DNA of 64,000 nt from Owenia fusiformis (GCA_903813345.2 CAIIXF020000012.1:19105520-19169519); one strand, 5' to 3'. Shown: positions 34,207-47,800, counted from the stretch's first letter. Program-made: numbers and translations. The notes: a model not told the origin generated them from the sequence alone.

Positions 34207-34895
34207 CAGGGTGACCACAAAACGGAAACCCTGCATGTTCCTCATATGCTTACCATTTAAAAACAACTCTTCCTATTCAACAAACGTGTACATCATTCAA
34301 TTTCCAACCAGCCTACCTACTTTCCATATCGAATAACCATCAGACTGATAGTCAAAATGTCACAGCACTTTAAATAACATGCTCCAAGTGTGACCATCAT
34401 AGCACTGTACATGCTGTACGCTAAGCTGCACACATAGCCAACATTTGTCAATTACCAGACTACATTCCTCTGCAGGTCTGGCCTGAATGACACGGATGAT
34501 CTCCCATTTGAGGTTTGCAATTGTCCTGAGATCATTCTCGTTACTCTACGCTTAGCACAGTCACAATAGGGAAATACATGTAAATGTGAGAGATCTATTT
34601 AGATTCTACCTTTCTAGGACAAATAAGCGCGGATAAATACCGGCCTTTCCTAGATCTGGAGATAATCATCCGACACCCCCCCCCCCAACCCGCATTAGGG
34701 CCTACAGCGCGGTAATGGCCACTAATGCATGTCATTTAAAGTGCCGTTGACTGTCAGTCCGAAGGTTATGAAATCTAATGAGAGTGTAGGTAATTGATTC
34801 ATGTACAAATGTGCTTAATATCAGGGAGTGATTGTTTTAAAATGACAAAGCTATGATGGAAATATCGGCAGTTTTACCATTTTTTGTCCACCCTG
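34207..34895. mobile_element. Mariner-type MITE just downstream of the intact cephalotoxin-like gene
   Basis: CAGGGTGACCACAAAACGGA and the complement ending CACCCTG at 34895 are flanked by TA on both sides. Long subterminal parts are inverted (TCATTCAATTTCC, CATCAGACTGATAGTC). A related copy lies at 37869-38440. It ends 48 bp beyond the stop codon of the cephalotoxin-like gene, so the 3' UTR probably runs into it. A C10 run lies at about 34676-34686. Confidence 0.75.
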
Positions 34896-34943
34896 TATTT
34901 GTCAAGTCCAAAGTTCTTTCATGCAAATGTTCATCAAAATCGT

Positions 34944-37900
34944 TTAACCAAACATAAAGATTTTGAACGTGGAGTAATCAATTTGGACTACTCTTGACGG
35001 ATTGGCCTTGTAAGATACACCTGCATCTTTCCGTACGACAGCAAAGCTACAAGCAATTGATTTATCAACTCTATAGTATACCTCTTCAGCATTGAAAGAT
35101 ATTTGCGTATTACCAACGCTATCATCAATTATTAACTTTACCAAAATAACATGCGCTTTTTCAACATCCATTGCCTCAGTGGTATTTTCTTGACTTGCAA
35201 TTACGATGTTACGGCCGTTTTGTCGAAGCAGTATATGTCCACCACATGGTGTATTCATACGATGCTTATCTGAACCAATTATCGGATTGTAAATTAAAAC
35301 AAACCACTCCCGCCAATAATACTTGTCGAATAATAAATCGTACACCTCGCTACTAAATTGTTCATTACTCATTCCAGAATTGTCCCTGGCATACGCTATT
35401 ATTTCTTCTCTAGATTGGGAATAGTACTTATACTTGACATCGACGTCGAACCTCTCGATTTTCAGTCTTATACTCTCTAATCTACTTTCCCATTCTTTAT
35501 CCCTTTCTTCTTGTATAATCTCAAAAGAATTCATTTTGTAATACGCACTTTCTAGTTTCACTGCTTGTAAGATCATTTCATAAATTCCAAGAAGAAAGAC
35601 ATTCGTCTTCCTGCGGTCATTTTTTGTGTAACGCATAACCGCTTCTCCAAGATTTTCGTTAAAGTAGCCTCCTGGGGTAACTAGTGCTTGGTACAATTTT
35701 GTTCCAGCAAGCTTATAATTGCTTTCGTAGCTCTTTATATATAAGTACTTTACATTTTCGTCTGGTGCTGAACTGATATAAAGAAGTCGATATTCTTCCT
35801 GCAATGCCGTGAGTGCTGTTTGTATTTCTCCAAATTGAACAGCTGTTTCAGTCCACTTGATTAATCGTTCAACATCATTGAAGCGGCTATCTACTCGGTC
35901 GAACTGGGTGTCAATTTCCTTCATCATAGTTTTCATTAATTTCAACTCTTCCGAATCTGCTGATGGGACAAATGTCATGACAAGACCAATAAATGGACCC
36001 AATGCGCCAAGGAAACTCTTAATATTTGAAGCAACTGTTTTTGTTAAAAACTTTTTAAAGTCTTGCTCTTTGATGATATCTAGAATTTCTTTTCCAGTCG
36101 CAAGACCTTTTTTTATCGCTTGTTTTTGTGCTGCTGTAATGCTCTCAGTTTTTGGCACGAATGCCAAAAGTGCCACCGCAAGGAACCACAGAGACAAAGG
36201 TGAAACTGAAAATATAATCGGAAATACGGCACTTTTCCATCACATGTCTAACATATTTCAAATACGAACTTCTATTAACATTATTCTTTTAGTAATGATT
36301 TCATTGGTGTATGTATTTTTTTTATTGACAATTGTATCAAAATATGACACATTAGTCTATTGGATTGGATTAGTCTATTAGATGTATTTTGATCAAATCT
36401 TCCCTGTATTCGAAACTTGGAATGCAATCTCATTTAGAGTTCAGATGGCAGATGACTAGCAAGCTGTACCATACACTTTACTTGTTTAATATAAAACTAG
36501 ATATATTATTATCCACCAAACGAAGGGAGAGATATAGAGAAGCCGTCCGTCGGTCCGATCCGTTCATCCGGACGATCAAATACCGATTGACAGATCTCGT
36601 TCAGATTTTATAGGCTTGTGTATTATCACGCTGGGGATAGTCATCACGTGACCTTTGCTGTTGATGATGTCTGAACAGGGTTTATTTTTATTCCGATTAA
36701 GCCAGAAAAACAGATATTTATCATATTATACTTTTTTAATAGTATTAAATCTCGCCCCACTTATGCATCATATCTCAGTCTTTCAACTAACCTAAATTCC
36801 CAAGCAGAGGACGCATATTTTTTTTAGGTATCACTGCTTTTCGTTTTGAAAATTGATGGTGTCTGAACAGCTCTAAAATTCTGTATGATGGTGTCTGTAC
36901 ATATTTTTAAAATACATTACTTGGATATTAGCCCTCATGTTTTCGTGTGTTATTTAAATATATTTGCTTCTTTCCAATGTGTTGTAGCACTTGAACATGG
37001 TAATTTGGGAACTCTGGTTTCCAAATCCCAAGGGAGGCATGCTGTGTTAATGTTTTTAATTTTCCAAATGCTATATTGTTTAATTTTAGATTGAACCAAA
37101 ATCAACTTTCTGCCATCCGTTGGTTGAATTTCCAACATTTTATGTGTAGTACGACAATTTCTATGCAATTGTACATGCTATGCTCACACGGGAATAGCCT
37201 GACAACGGTAAAGTCAGATACCGTTGTCACAAATGGCGGACATAACCGTCGCTTCAATTAGATTTTCATGAACTGTATGTTAAATAGAGCAACTAGATTA
37301 AATTCTGTTGGTACACTCAACGTTTTTGTCTACTGATCATATAAGTAAATATGTTCTACCATTAAAATAAAGGCTTTAATTTTATCAATCGAAATTATTT
37401 TGGACCAGGCAGATGCTATCGCTTGAGCATTCCGACTATACCGTGAGTAGAGCCCGATGAGGTAGTGAGTAAGCTTTCGGATGATCATATAATAGCATGA
37501 CGTATATCACAAATATTCCTGTTAATTTATCATATACTCCTGGCGTCGGCATATATACATGTAATATCATAATTATGATATCTGACTATGATATCTGACT
37601 ATTCTATCTGACTATGCTCACAATCCAATGATTTTAATACGAAATTGGGTCCTTCGACCTCGTTGCCAAGATTTATTCAAAATCTGAATCATTTACTCGA
37701 ACTGTACAGGTGTTATACAAAGTGTCAATGGTTCGATACAATTTTAAACGGAATGAGTGTTTAATGAGGCCACGGGTTTGATTTCCGATAACATCGGATC
37801 ATTTAAAACAAAGCTTAAGTGAAGATTTTGCTGTTCAAAAGTGCCATTTTGACACTTAATAAATAATACAGGGTGGTCAAAAAATGGAAACCCTTAGGCC

Positions 37901-40900
37901 ATTTTCCTCATATATTTGTCATTTTAAGAAATAACTTCCTGATATTTTGCACATTTCTACATCATTCCATTTCCTATCGGCATTTTTTATTTCATGACAA
38001 TCAGATTGATAGTCACAATGTTACAGCACTTTACAGAACCTGCCTAGTGGCCACTATGGCGCTGTCGGGCCACCATCACTCGCCATCCAAAATGTCCCTA
38101 CCTATAGGGATATGGCAAGGAAAAAATGTACGAAAATGACCTCAGGACAATCACAAACCTCAAAAATGAGATCATCCGTATCATTCAGGCCATACCTGCT
38201 GTGGAATGCATTCTGCTCATTGACAACTGTGCAGGTTTGCCTACAGTGCAATGATGGCCAAACTTGAAGCATGTTATTCAAAGTGCTGTAAAAATTGTGA
38301 CTATCAGTCTGATGGTCGTGAAATTTGGTAGGGTGGTAGGAAATTGAATGATGTACAAATGTGTGAAATATCAGGGAGTGAGATCTTTAAAATGACAAAG
38401 ATATTAGGAAAATGCAGGGTTTCCATTTTTTACCACCCTGTACATATGACATACATTTACGGACCAGAGTATGTCTTATGTATGGCTCATTATCAATTAA
38501 AGCGAGTATGAATGAGAAAACAAATCGAAAACCATTGTACGTTTTGCTTATCTCTTAATTTGGACATAAATTTCAACTATAATTCTAGGCCAATTCCGCC
38601 TGCTAGAACATCTTAGTAAAGATTCTAACCATCCAAGGTAATTGATAGTGTAGGTATACCAAGTGAAAATTTCAGCTAGATTGATCGAGAAACAATAATT
38701 TTAGATAACTTTTAAAGTCATTAAAATGAATAATAAAAATGAATAATAAAAACATATTTTCAAACTTTACATGGGGCAATCACTATCTTGAGATTGAAAA
38801 GGGTAGATTGAAAAATAAATCCACCACAGAGCGAAAATGTATATAAAATTATTGCTGTCACAGTGATAATATTGTGGAAGATGAAATGCACTTTGTGACA
38901 CAATGTAATTAAATGACAATGAAAGAAAAAGGCTCCATACATCTATCCAAAAATAAATCCAGCCCATCTTTTATTAATGTAAACAATGCTGAACAAATCA
39001 TACTTATATTATAGACAATAGTGGGTCCTATTATCTTTTTCTCAGAGAATTATAAATAAACACAGATCAATAACCATGATGACATTTTTTTAATTATCCC
39101 ATCGCCCTTAACCTTTCTTATACACGTACATGTATATCCCTCGGTAAATAAAATATATCAACCCTCTGTCCCTACGGTCCCTCGGGTATCAAAAACATCC
39201 CATTAAATAACCACTATTAATTTATTAATAATCAAATTGATCGGACATCTGGAAGATAACGTAGAGACCTCGTGAGCCTTAAGATGACCACACAAGATAC
39301 GGTCGTGTGAATGAACTTGATGAAATTTAAATTTGAGTCATAAAAATTAATATGTACTTTGGCTCGCCTATCAATTTTGGCAAATCGAAGCAAATGGGAC
39401 CGAGGTATCATGGATGATTCAATTTACCCTGCCTGATCAGAAGTCATGTTCATTAAGCATAAACATGCGATCCAAATTTTTTAACGTTCCCTTTGTATTC
39501 TGACATTTTAAAGACGCTTCTGAGCAACGAGAATGATTGTGTACATGTAGCAAAACAGACACAGGCACGAAAGAAAGTACATTTGTAGCAAAACAGACAC
39601 AGGCACGAAAGAAAGTACAATTGTAGCAAAACAGACACAGGCACGAAAGAAAGTACAATTGTAGCAAAACAGACACAGGCATGAAAGAATGTACAATTGT
39701 AGCAAAACAGACACAGGCATGAAAGAATGTACAATTGTAGCAAAACAGACACAGGCATGAAAGAATGTACAATTGTAGCAAAACAGACACAGGCACGAAA
39801 GAAAGTACAATTGTAGCAAAACAGACACAGGCACGAAAGAAAGTACAAGTGTAGAAAAACAGACACAGGCACGAAAGAAAGTACAATTGTAGCAAAACAG
39901 ACACAGGCACGAAAGAAAGTACAAGTGTAGCAAAACAAACACAGGCGCGAAAGAAAGTACAATTGTAACAAAACAGACACAGGCACGAAAGAAAGTACAC
40001 TTGTAGCAAAACAGACACAGGCACGAAAGAAAGTATAATTGTAACAAAACAGACACAGGCATGAAAGAAAGTACAATTGTAACAAAACAGACACAGGCAC
40101 GAAAGAAAGTACAATTGTAGCAAAACAGACACAGGCACGAAAGAAAGTATAATTGTAGCAAAACAGACACAGGCACGAAAGAAAGTACAATTGTAGCAAA
40201 ACAGACACAGGCACGAAAGAAAGTACAATTGTAGCAAAACAGACACAGGCACGAAAGAAAGTACAATTGTAGAAAAACAGACACAGGCACGAAAGAAAGT
40301 ACAATTGTAGCAAAACAGACACAGGCACGAAAGAAAGTACAATTGTAGCAAAACAGACACAGGCACGAAAGAAAGTACAATTGTAGCAAAACAGACACAG
40401 GCACGAAAGAAAGTACAATTGTAGCAAAACAGACACAGGCACGAAAGAAAGTACAATTGTAGCAAAATAGACACAGGCACGAAAGAAAGTACAATTGTAG
40501 CAAAACAGACACAGGCACGAAAGAAAGTACAATTGTAGCAAAACAGACACAGGCACGAAAGAAAGTACAATTGTAGCAAAACAGACACAGGCACGAAGGA
40601 AAGTACAATTGTAGCAAAACAGACACAGGCACGAAAGAAAGTACAATTGTAGCAAAACAGACACAGGCACGAAAGAAAGTACAATTGTAGCAAAACAGAC
40701 ACAGGCACGAAAGAAAGTACAATTGTTGCAAAACAGACACAAGCACGAAAGAAAGTACAATTGTAGCAAAACAGACACAGGCACGAAAGAAAGTACAATT
40801 GTAGCAAAATAGACACATGCACGAAAGAAAGTACAATTGAAGCAAAACAGACACAGGCACGAAAGAAAGTATAATTTATCATGAGCTATTTCTGTATTCC

Positions 40901-40981
40901 TTGATCCTAGACTTGAATAAAGAATAGGAATTATTACAAAGATGCATGCCTAATGATGGAAAATAACTTACCGAAATTCAT
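34944..40981 (-). CDS. Cephalotoxin-like secreted protein (copy B), apparently intact
   Basis: Exon 1 coding is 40972-40981 (10 nt, ATG in GCCACCATGA, donor GTAAGT, phase 1). Exon 2 is 34944-36205 after acceptor TATTTTCAG. Joined length is about 423 codons. The large reading frame has no ATG at its head (the first usable codon is TTG), so an upstream exon is required and this one fits in phase. The exon-2 start encodes a signal-peptide-like stretch (LSLWFLAVALLAF). Next come a hydrophobic FLGALGPFIGLVMTFV segment (about residues 68-84), a charged amphipathic helix (IDTQFDRVDSRFNDVERL), and a helical then mixed C-terminal half with YYWREWF and GGHILL. This resembles secreted cephalotoxin-like proteins of marine invertebrates. 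Membrane or toxic activity is not shown by the sequence. Intron 1 (4.8 kb) holds a MITE and a minisatellite. Confidence 0.62.
36206..37868. other. Intron 1 of copy B, 3' part
   Basis: AT-rich with no ORF of note. The acceptor at 36206 is preceded on the minus strand by a short T-rich tract. Confidence 0.4.
37869..38440. mobile_element. Mariner-type MITE in intron 1 of copy B
   Basis: CAGGGTGGTCAAAAAATGGA at the left and the complement ending ACCACCCTG at the right, each bordered by TA. Shares terminal and subterminal sequence with 34207-34895 (GACAATCAGATTGATAGTC, ATATCAGGGAGTGA). It has no transposase. Confidence 0.8.
39540..40875. repeat. 38-bp minisatellite, about 35 copies
   Basis: Near-identical units of 38 bp built from GTAGCAAAACAGACACAGGC and ACGAAAGAAAGTACAATT. 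Copies differ by single bases. Because 38 is not a multiple of 3 and no minus-strand frame contains a stop, all three minus-strand frames stay open for about 440-480 codons. This is a repeat effect, not genes. The array ends about 90 bp from the donor of exon 1 of copy B, deep inside its transcript. Confidence 0.95.
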
Positions 40982-41022
40982 GGTGGCTGTTTCAAGTCTT
41001 CTTGTATTGTTCAGGAGTCGCT

Positions 41023-41025
41023 CAT
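41023..41025 (-). promoter_or_regulatory. Upstream ATG in the leader of copy B
   Basis: An ATG starts a four-codon reading frame closed by TGA, 42 bp before the main ATG. It may damp translation if transcription starts upstream of it, as TATA spacing suggests. Confidence 0.4.
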
Positions 41026-41058
41026 CTATTCTCCCAACCTGGTGTGTTGGCATCGTTA

Positions 41059-41066
41059 TATTTATA
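41059..41066 (-). promoter_or_regulatory. TATA box of copy B
   Basis: TATAAATA in GGGTATAAATATAACG lies about 78 bp upstream of the ATG. A start near 41030 would give a leader of about 50 nt. Clean TATA, leader, Kozak-like GCCACCATGA and splice donor follow in the expected order. Confidence 0.65.
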
Positions 41067-41809
41067 CCCATCATATGCACATTATGACATCATATGTCAT
41101 TTGATGCACTGCCAGGTTTATTTCATAGTCATAAAATGTTATCAATTTTCAAGATCAGAAAAATATTAATTTCAAAAACATATTGAATGTGACATTATGT
41201 TTGTTTGAATACCTGGATAGGGAGGGTGAACTTCTCCAACTCAAAAGTACTTCATTATTTATATTTTAACCAATCATGCACTTTGCTAACAACAGAACAC
41301 AAACAAAATGCACGTCGTCCATTGGAAATAAACTTCATTTTTGTAAAACATTAACGATCATTTAAAGTCAATTGTTGCCATCAATTGTTAGAACGTCAAC
41401 CACGCCTATTTCGATAATGATTGGGTCATAGCGCAGAAATGGACATTACGACAACTCTGTCGAACAGGCCAAGTCCATCTCGAATCTGATTGGACCATAC
41501 CACATCAATTTGACATAGCAATAACTACATGTGGAGCAAACCACGTCAGTACTTCTCTCCAATCCAATCTAACCCGTTCTGTTAACGCAAGAATAGTGAG
41601 GTATTCATGTCTCCTGAACTATTTGTTCGCAAACGTGTACGTTTTCTAAAACATACGATACTGATACACGTTTGAGATAAAAATGTCGGGGAAATTCTGC
41701 CTACAACGCGTGAAATAAGGAAAAAAGAAAAATCGTACCTTCCATTTTGCAGGAGTGTCTTTGATAAAGAAATAATTATAAATATGTATTTTAGACATGT
41801 TTTTAGACA

Positions 41810-42090
41810 TGTTTTAGACATGCTGCCGGTATATTGCACGACGTTATCTATTCAATTCGATCAAATTTGTTCAACGAACACATTCATCAATAATTGTACA
41901 TGGTAGAGCTTTACAATTGTGATTCTATCAACGGATATTGTATATAATCCACGATAACATCCAGGCGCATCTTCATTTTATGTTTTAAATTTTACATTTT
42001 ATCAAAAGTAATAATTTCTGCCATTGATCATGATACGAATTAAACGTTTCATAACTGTAATATAAAATTGCCATCTGACAACAAACAGGC
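41810..42090 (+). repeat. Dispersed ~300-bp repeat, copy 2
   Basis: Diverged direct copy of 25240-25540 (see that entry for the shared blocks). It lies upstream of the copy B promoter. Confidence 0.65.
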
Positions 42091-42187
42091 TTTAGTATAG
42101 TTCAATATAGTTTCAAATATGCTTGAATAATATGCTTGAATATGTATAAATTATGGCACCCCTGTGTTTTTAATCATTAACCCTACT

Positions 42188-42472
42188 ATCCACTGGCGGA
42201 TCTGGATGGGGGGCAGCACCCCCCCCCCTTTGGTGGGCCCAGAAAAAAATGAATTGGGCCCAAAATAATGTAAGGCCAAAAACTTACAAAGGCCCGTTTA
42301 ATGGGACTTTTTAGGCAAAAAATGGCATTTTAAGGCCTAATTTTTTTTATTTTAGACCAAATTATCAGGAAATGGGCCTTAAATGTTCAGTGGCCCAAAA
42401 ATCTTTTCCGCAGAAGCGTAGAGTTTAAATATGCCCCCCCCCACTTGTTGGTGGATCAGCCCCTGCTATCAC
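42188..42472. mobile_element. MITE with GGCGGATCTGG / GGTGGATCAGCCCC ends
   Basis: CTGGCGGATCTGGATGGGGG at the left faces a C10 run and GGTGGATCAGCCCC at the right. The interior repeats GGCCCAAA and GGCCTTAA words. The start resembles that of the AGGTCA block at 7340. Confidence 0.45.
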
Positions 42473-42712
42473 ACCGAACAAAAACACTGGCTTAAACTGT
42501 GTACGAACGGGTTGGACGTAATTTTTTTGTTGATCTCTACCAACTTAATGAACGTACTCGAATGGTTAGGTTTTCAAGAACTTGAAGCATTCTTAAAGTT
42601 CTTCAAAACGTTGCCAAGTGGTTTTAAACTGTATGCGAACGAAACGAACGTAGCTGCAACCTTCTACGGTCTATTTACGAACTTCGTGGACGTGCTTGGA
42701 AAGTAAGGTGAA
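42473..42712 (+). other. Possible coding relic, not recognised
   Basis: An open frame with a hydrophobic stretch and repeated aromatic residues (LEWLGFQELEAFLKFFK, ATFYGLFTNFVDVLG) ends at AAAGTAAGG, which could be a stop or a splice donor. I do not recognise a family. It could be an exon of an unseen gene or chance. Confidence 0.2.
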
Positions 42713-43079
42713 TTAGAATTTTGAATCATTTCAAAATGATGGACTTTGTTCATTCTGTGACGCAAATGAGAAGGCATAGAATTCTCATTTTCGCGATTCG
42801 CTCTTTAATCGAGCAGGTGCGAAGATATGTACTTATTTAAGCCCCCCGAAAGGACAACATTTGATTGGTTGATACTTTCCCATTATGCATTTCGACTAGC
42901 TATTTGCTTGACCCAAAAGTTCTTAATCAAACTAATAACACAATTTTGTTTTTACACCCGAACGCTAAATAAAACAATGACACCATCGGAAATATTGTTC
43001 TTTGTCATTGCTATAACGGTCAGTATACAGAGTATAATCAGTAAAAGCTTGTATAATCAATTCTGCCCAGACATCTCCT

Positions 43080-43520
43080 CCTAGACCGTTTGACCTTGAG
43101 TCCTCACATTGGGCAACATCCTAAGTGGGTCGGTGGGCATTCTACGAAGTTCAGAGGTCAAGGTCAAAGGTTAGTATCTAGGTATTTGGGTTTTTAAGAC
43201 CCTTAGTCTGTGCTGTGACCCTTGACTACCCATGATTATTTGTCCCGAGGCCAAGGCCAAATTCATGGGTCAATGTCATTCCAAGGTCAAAGGTCAATAT
43301 CTTGGTATGAAGGGCAATGTTTATTGGTCAAGGTCAAAGTTCAATATCTAAGTATTTGGCATTTTAAGATATTTGAAGACCCTTGGTGACTCATAATCAG
43401 GTGACCTGAAGTCAATCAATATTTATAATCCCGAGGTTATATCTAACTATTTGGCGTTTCAAGGCCTTTGGACAAGTTCATCTCAATTAAGGAATCAGTC
43501 AAGGTCAAAGAACCCCTTAA
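43080..43520. repeat. AGGTCA-rich dispersed repeat, second copy
   Basis: Begins CATCTCCTCCTAGACCGTTT and repeats GGTCAAGGTCAAAGGTTAG, TATCTAGGTATTTGG and AAGGTCAAAGGTCAATATCT, matching 7400-7900. Diverged, non-coding. Confidence 0.6.
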
Positions 43521-43929
43521 TTCTTACTATTGAAAATGGGTTCTTACAATACTATCCGACGTAAATCTACTTGTTCTTCTGAGAAAATGAGGATTTCAGC
43601 AAGGATGCATTGACTTGACATTGGGTTGATTATTGACTTAGCATTGGGATACCATCATGTATATATGTCATCATGGGAATAGATACAAAATCCTCATTTC
43701 CTCGGAAAAACTCAAGTTGATCGAATTTCAAGTACATTCATGCGAGATAGTATTGAAAGAATCCATTTTCAATAGTAAGAATACATGTAGATTACGCTCT
43801 GAATATTGAAACAAACTAGAGTTATTATCACAGATACAGACAGACATATTAGATATCTTTTTTCATGAATTTCCTAATTTTTAGATTGTAAAATCTGTTT
43901 TCTTGTAAATTGGGCCATCACATATTTAA

Positions 43930-44250
43930 GAAAACATACCATGAGATGCCATCTTTTTAACGGTGAAACATCATATGACTCACTTCCTGTGTGAACTCTT
44001 AAAAGATGGCAGCTTACTGAAAATAAGCACTACATTTTTAAATGATCAATATTGACCATTAAGCTGCCATCTTTTTAGATTTCACACAAGAAGTGATGTC
44101 TTCGACTCTCAACTTTTAAAATCTTGCAGCCTATACAGTATATTAAAGTAGCACAAAACTACTGATCTCATTTTTTTAGTGTCCATCCTTTATATAAAGG
44201 CAAACATACCATGAGATGCCATTTTTTTAACGGTGAGATGAAACATTGTA
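43930..44250. repeat. Pair of short direct repeats with inverted neighbours
   Basis: ACATACCATGAGATGCCAT followed by a T-run and AACGGTGA occurs at about 43935 and 44204. The complementary AAGATGGCAGCTTA and TAAGCTGCCATCTT lie in between. Probably a rearranged small element. Sequence from 44260 to 44840 shows nothing recognisable. Confidence 0.45.
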
Positions 44251-44846
44251 CGACTGCGAAAAACTGAATCTGTATAATATGGTTTACATGATGTGCCTTT
44301 CAGCCATTGTCTTCTTGCAGTGTTATGTTTAATTAGGAACCAATTTACGACTCATGGCGACATATATCAAAAATGCATTTGACGTTTGACGTTTAAGTTC
44401 ACTGTGAAAACGAAAAGCTTATAAGTCTGATAAAACAATCAGAAAAATATGTTTTTATAAGGTCATATATAAAATATGTAGTCTAAAAATAGCCATGTTT
44501 TGACAAAAACCTTTATAGAAAATATATTTTGGTTTAAACTTCTGACCTATGTCTGACGAACAGATGTCAAGCTTAAAATATATACAAAAATGCAAACTTT
44601 GTCAACTTCGCGCTTTTGAATATTAACCACGCAGATGCCTTTCAATCGTAAAATGATTAAATACAATAAAGATTTACAATGGTATCAATTAGTGTAAAAA
44701 ACACTTGATTCTTTTAACAACAATTAATTGAAACTCCTCACAAGTACAATGAGGTCATGTCAATCTACACCCTGTTCAGCCCAACTTCAAAAATATATCA
44801 AATATTGTAAAACAAATATACCGCCCCATGAAATGGTACTTGATTG

Positions 44847-47800
44847 AACGGGGTTATCACGATTTGATAACATATCCTACCAGGGTAGTCTGACAAACAA
44901 CCAATACTGTATATGTATACGATGTATATATTTTATCCATTGATAAGTTTTGGCGATTTATATTATGGCGCATTCGGTGATGCATTCAGTAATGTATATT
45001 TTGAACGTAGTCTTTGCAAATTGATGCCCTGGTATAGCATGAAATAAGAGAAAACTGACGAGTTTTGAAATTCAAAACTACACAAATTTTAGTTTAAAGG
45101 ACCTTATACACCCTCCATTCTTGGGATCTCCCCATGGGAAAAAAATAATTCATCTGATTTTTCAAAATTAGTATTCTGCTTCAATTATTACATTTGTATG
45201 CACACTAGTATCTTGTTGACCTATATTCAGCACTGTTTTGATGTATAGGCCACTTATTAGGGTCATAATTCAATCATGGAGTGTAGAGGCATAGATTCAA
45301 AACCAGGAAGTATTTTTGTGTCTGTCAAAATCCATTTACATCCTACGCATCCCTGCATCCTATCCAAATATTTTACTACATAATGAAATATAATATAGTA
45401 TAATCTTTGGTTTTACAAACTTGTATGATATTTGATATGTGTAAAAGTTGTTTTTGGAGCATTTTTCTATAGATACGACGTCAGATACTGTACATCGCGG
45501 CATTTTACTGCATTTTTACATGCGTACTTACTTTTAAAACCGCAATATCTAGACAGCAAAATCATATTTTTCTACAATTTTTCGTCATCAGTTGAACACG
45601 TATGTCCATGAAATATTTTGCCTATCAGAATTCCAAATAACTGATTTGGGACTTTTTAAATGAGAATCACGCAAGCCGTACTATGCGACTTTCTATGCTA
45701 AAACCGGGTGTCGACTGTAACATTTTGAAGAAAAGTGATTTTAATTTTAAACGAAAAATGAAGATAACTTTTTCATTTCCCAACGGATCTTTCTCAAATT
45801 TTCACAATATTTAAATTCACCATTTTGGAAAAGACTAACTGATTCTGTGTGATGACGTCATAATATAACAATGCTAACTTAACGCTTATATTTATGCAAA
45901 AAAGTGTCGACAGGCAGAATTTCGTACCAACAAGATATATATTTTGATCAATTAAACATTAAATCGTTTGAAAGGTGAATTATTCTTTTTTGATTCCTAA
46001 AAGGCATATCATATTCTATATTTTCATCAAAAAACTATATCATTTCGATTAAAATTCAGTCTGTAAGAAGTATAAATTGGTGGAAATATGAAGTGAAGCC
46101 ATGTGAAAAATTCACAAAATTACGTTTCATTTTTTGAGTTCAAATATTTCTAATTAAGGGATAAACATTCAAAACTTTCCAATGTTTCAGCATGTTCTTT
46201 TAAATATACCCCTTACTACATACAATTAATTTCATTTAATTTGAACGAGTATATATTGAGATAGACATCGTTTTATCACCGCAACCCCAAGTGAAGCCTT
46301 TACAAAATAAGACGTTACGCCGTTAGCGTATTATATGTTCTCCTTTATTATTCATTGCTTTAAATAAATAAAATTAAATATTCGAGTTAAAATAAATTAC
46401 AAATAATGCATTTAACAATCCTTAATATCTTCCCGTCTGTGTTTATCAGTTGAATATGACAAGGGGCATTGTGAAAGAGTCTAGAAAGACGGTGCGACAA
46501 CGAGAGCGCAGGGCCGAAAAGCGCGACAAAGAAGAAAACGGGTAGGGTTTGAAATGTCTACTTTCTGGTGATTCTAATTCTGTATATCGTGACACAACCT
46601 TTTTGAATATAGAATTGTATTGAAGCGCACATTAATCTGAACAAAACTTGAAGTTTTTAAGAAGATTCCACGAATATTAAAACGTTTGCAATTACTTGGA
46701 GGAGCATTGCGCATATTTATCGCGTAAATCTTTGCATTTTGTCGGTAAAATGAACAATTACACTGTTACGCCGTGATGAACAGTATCTGACGTCGTATCA
46801 TAGCCATTTTGTAGGGAAAAAAATGATGAAAAAATGTACAATCTTTTAATTTTTAGTATGACCTGAATCGATTGCAAACTTCATATTTGCACATTTGATG
46901 AGATAAACCATTTGTGTCGTATTGTGAAATTATTAAGTTTGCAATAAATTCAGGTCATAGAGTATTTTTGGTATTTCTGTGATAATCAATGGAAACCAAT
47001 GGCCTCTATTGGGATCTGCTGATATCCTCATGTTAAGTCACTGTTGCACAACCCCATGTAAGTCAATACAACCTTACTGAACGAAATGATCCCTATCTCA
47101 GCTTATGTGTGTCCGAGCACTTTAATATTTTCCAAAGTATTATATGACATTTTATTCTTCATGTTACACCTACGAATGATTCATTTTGACCATAGGGATA
47201 TTTGCCAATAATTGCACCTTGTCCTTTGTTTATTTTGTTGTTAGGGCATGGTCTACATTGCCTAAAAACCTCTGGGGTATATAGATGTAACCTACATACG
47301 ATCATACAAAGCCAACTGAGCATTGGAAACAACCTAATATGCTCTACTCAAGCCATAATAATGTATTTTGAATTTGCGATAATGTAAAAAATTGATGGAC
47401 GGTTACGCGAACCTGATTCAACTATGAAACCCCGATTCATTGTTATTAATTTTGCCATCTTCATCAGTTCTTGATCCTAAATCTTCTTTTGCCACTTCAT
47501 TGCTATCTTTTACACTTTCATTGGTTTCATAAATAAAGCAAGCGACATTTTTTCCTTGCCATATAGAGGCTGAAACAAGGGCGTCTCTTGCGAGTCCTGA
47601 AAACATATATAGGAAATTCAATATTCCATTTCTTACCCATTATAACAATAACATGGAAAGAGGCTATCAGATCTAGCAACCTTGACTTGCAATTGATGTA
47701 CATGCACGTAACCGTCCGCTAAATATCTACGCTACCGTCCATAGAATTCGATAGAAGTCATACGTCGTAGTCGTCTAACGACATTGCGTTTGAAATCTTA

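Noticed and set aside
39437-40882. Three overlapping minus-strand ORFs of 443-481 codons
   Set aside because: All three come from one 38-bp minisatellite that lacks stops in the three minus-strand frames. Identical peptide periods in each frame show it is not selected coding sequence.
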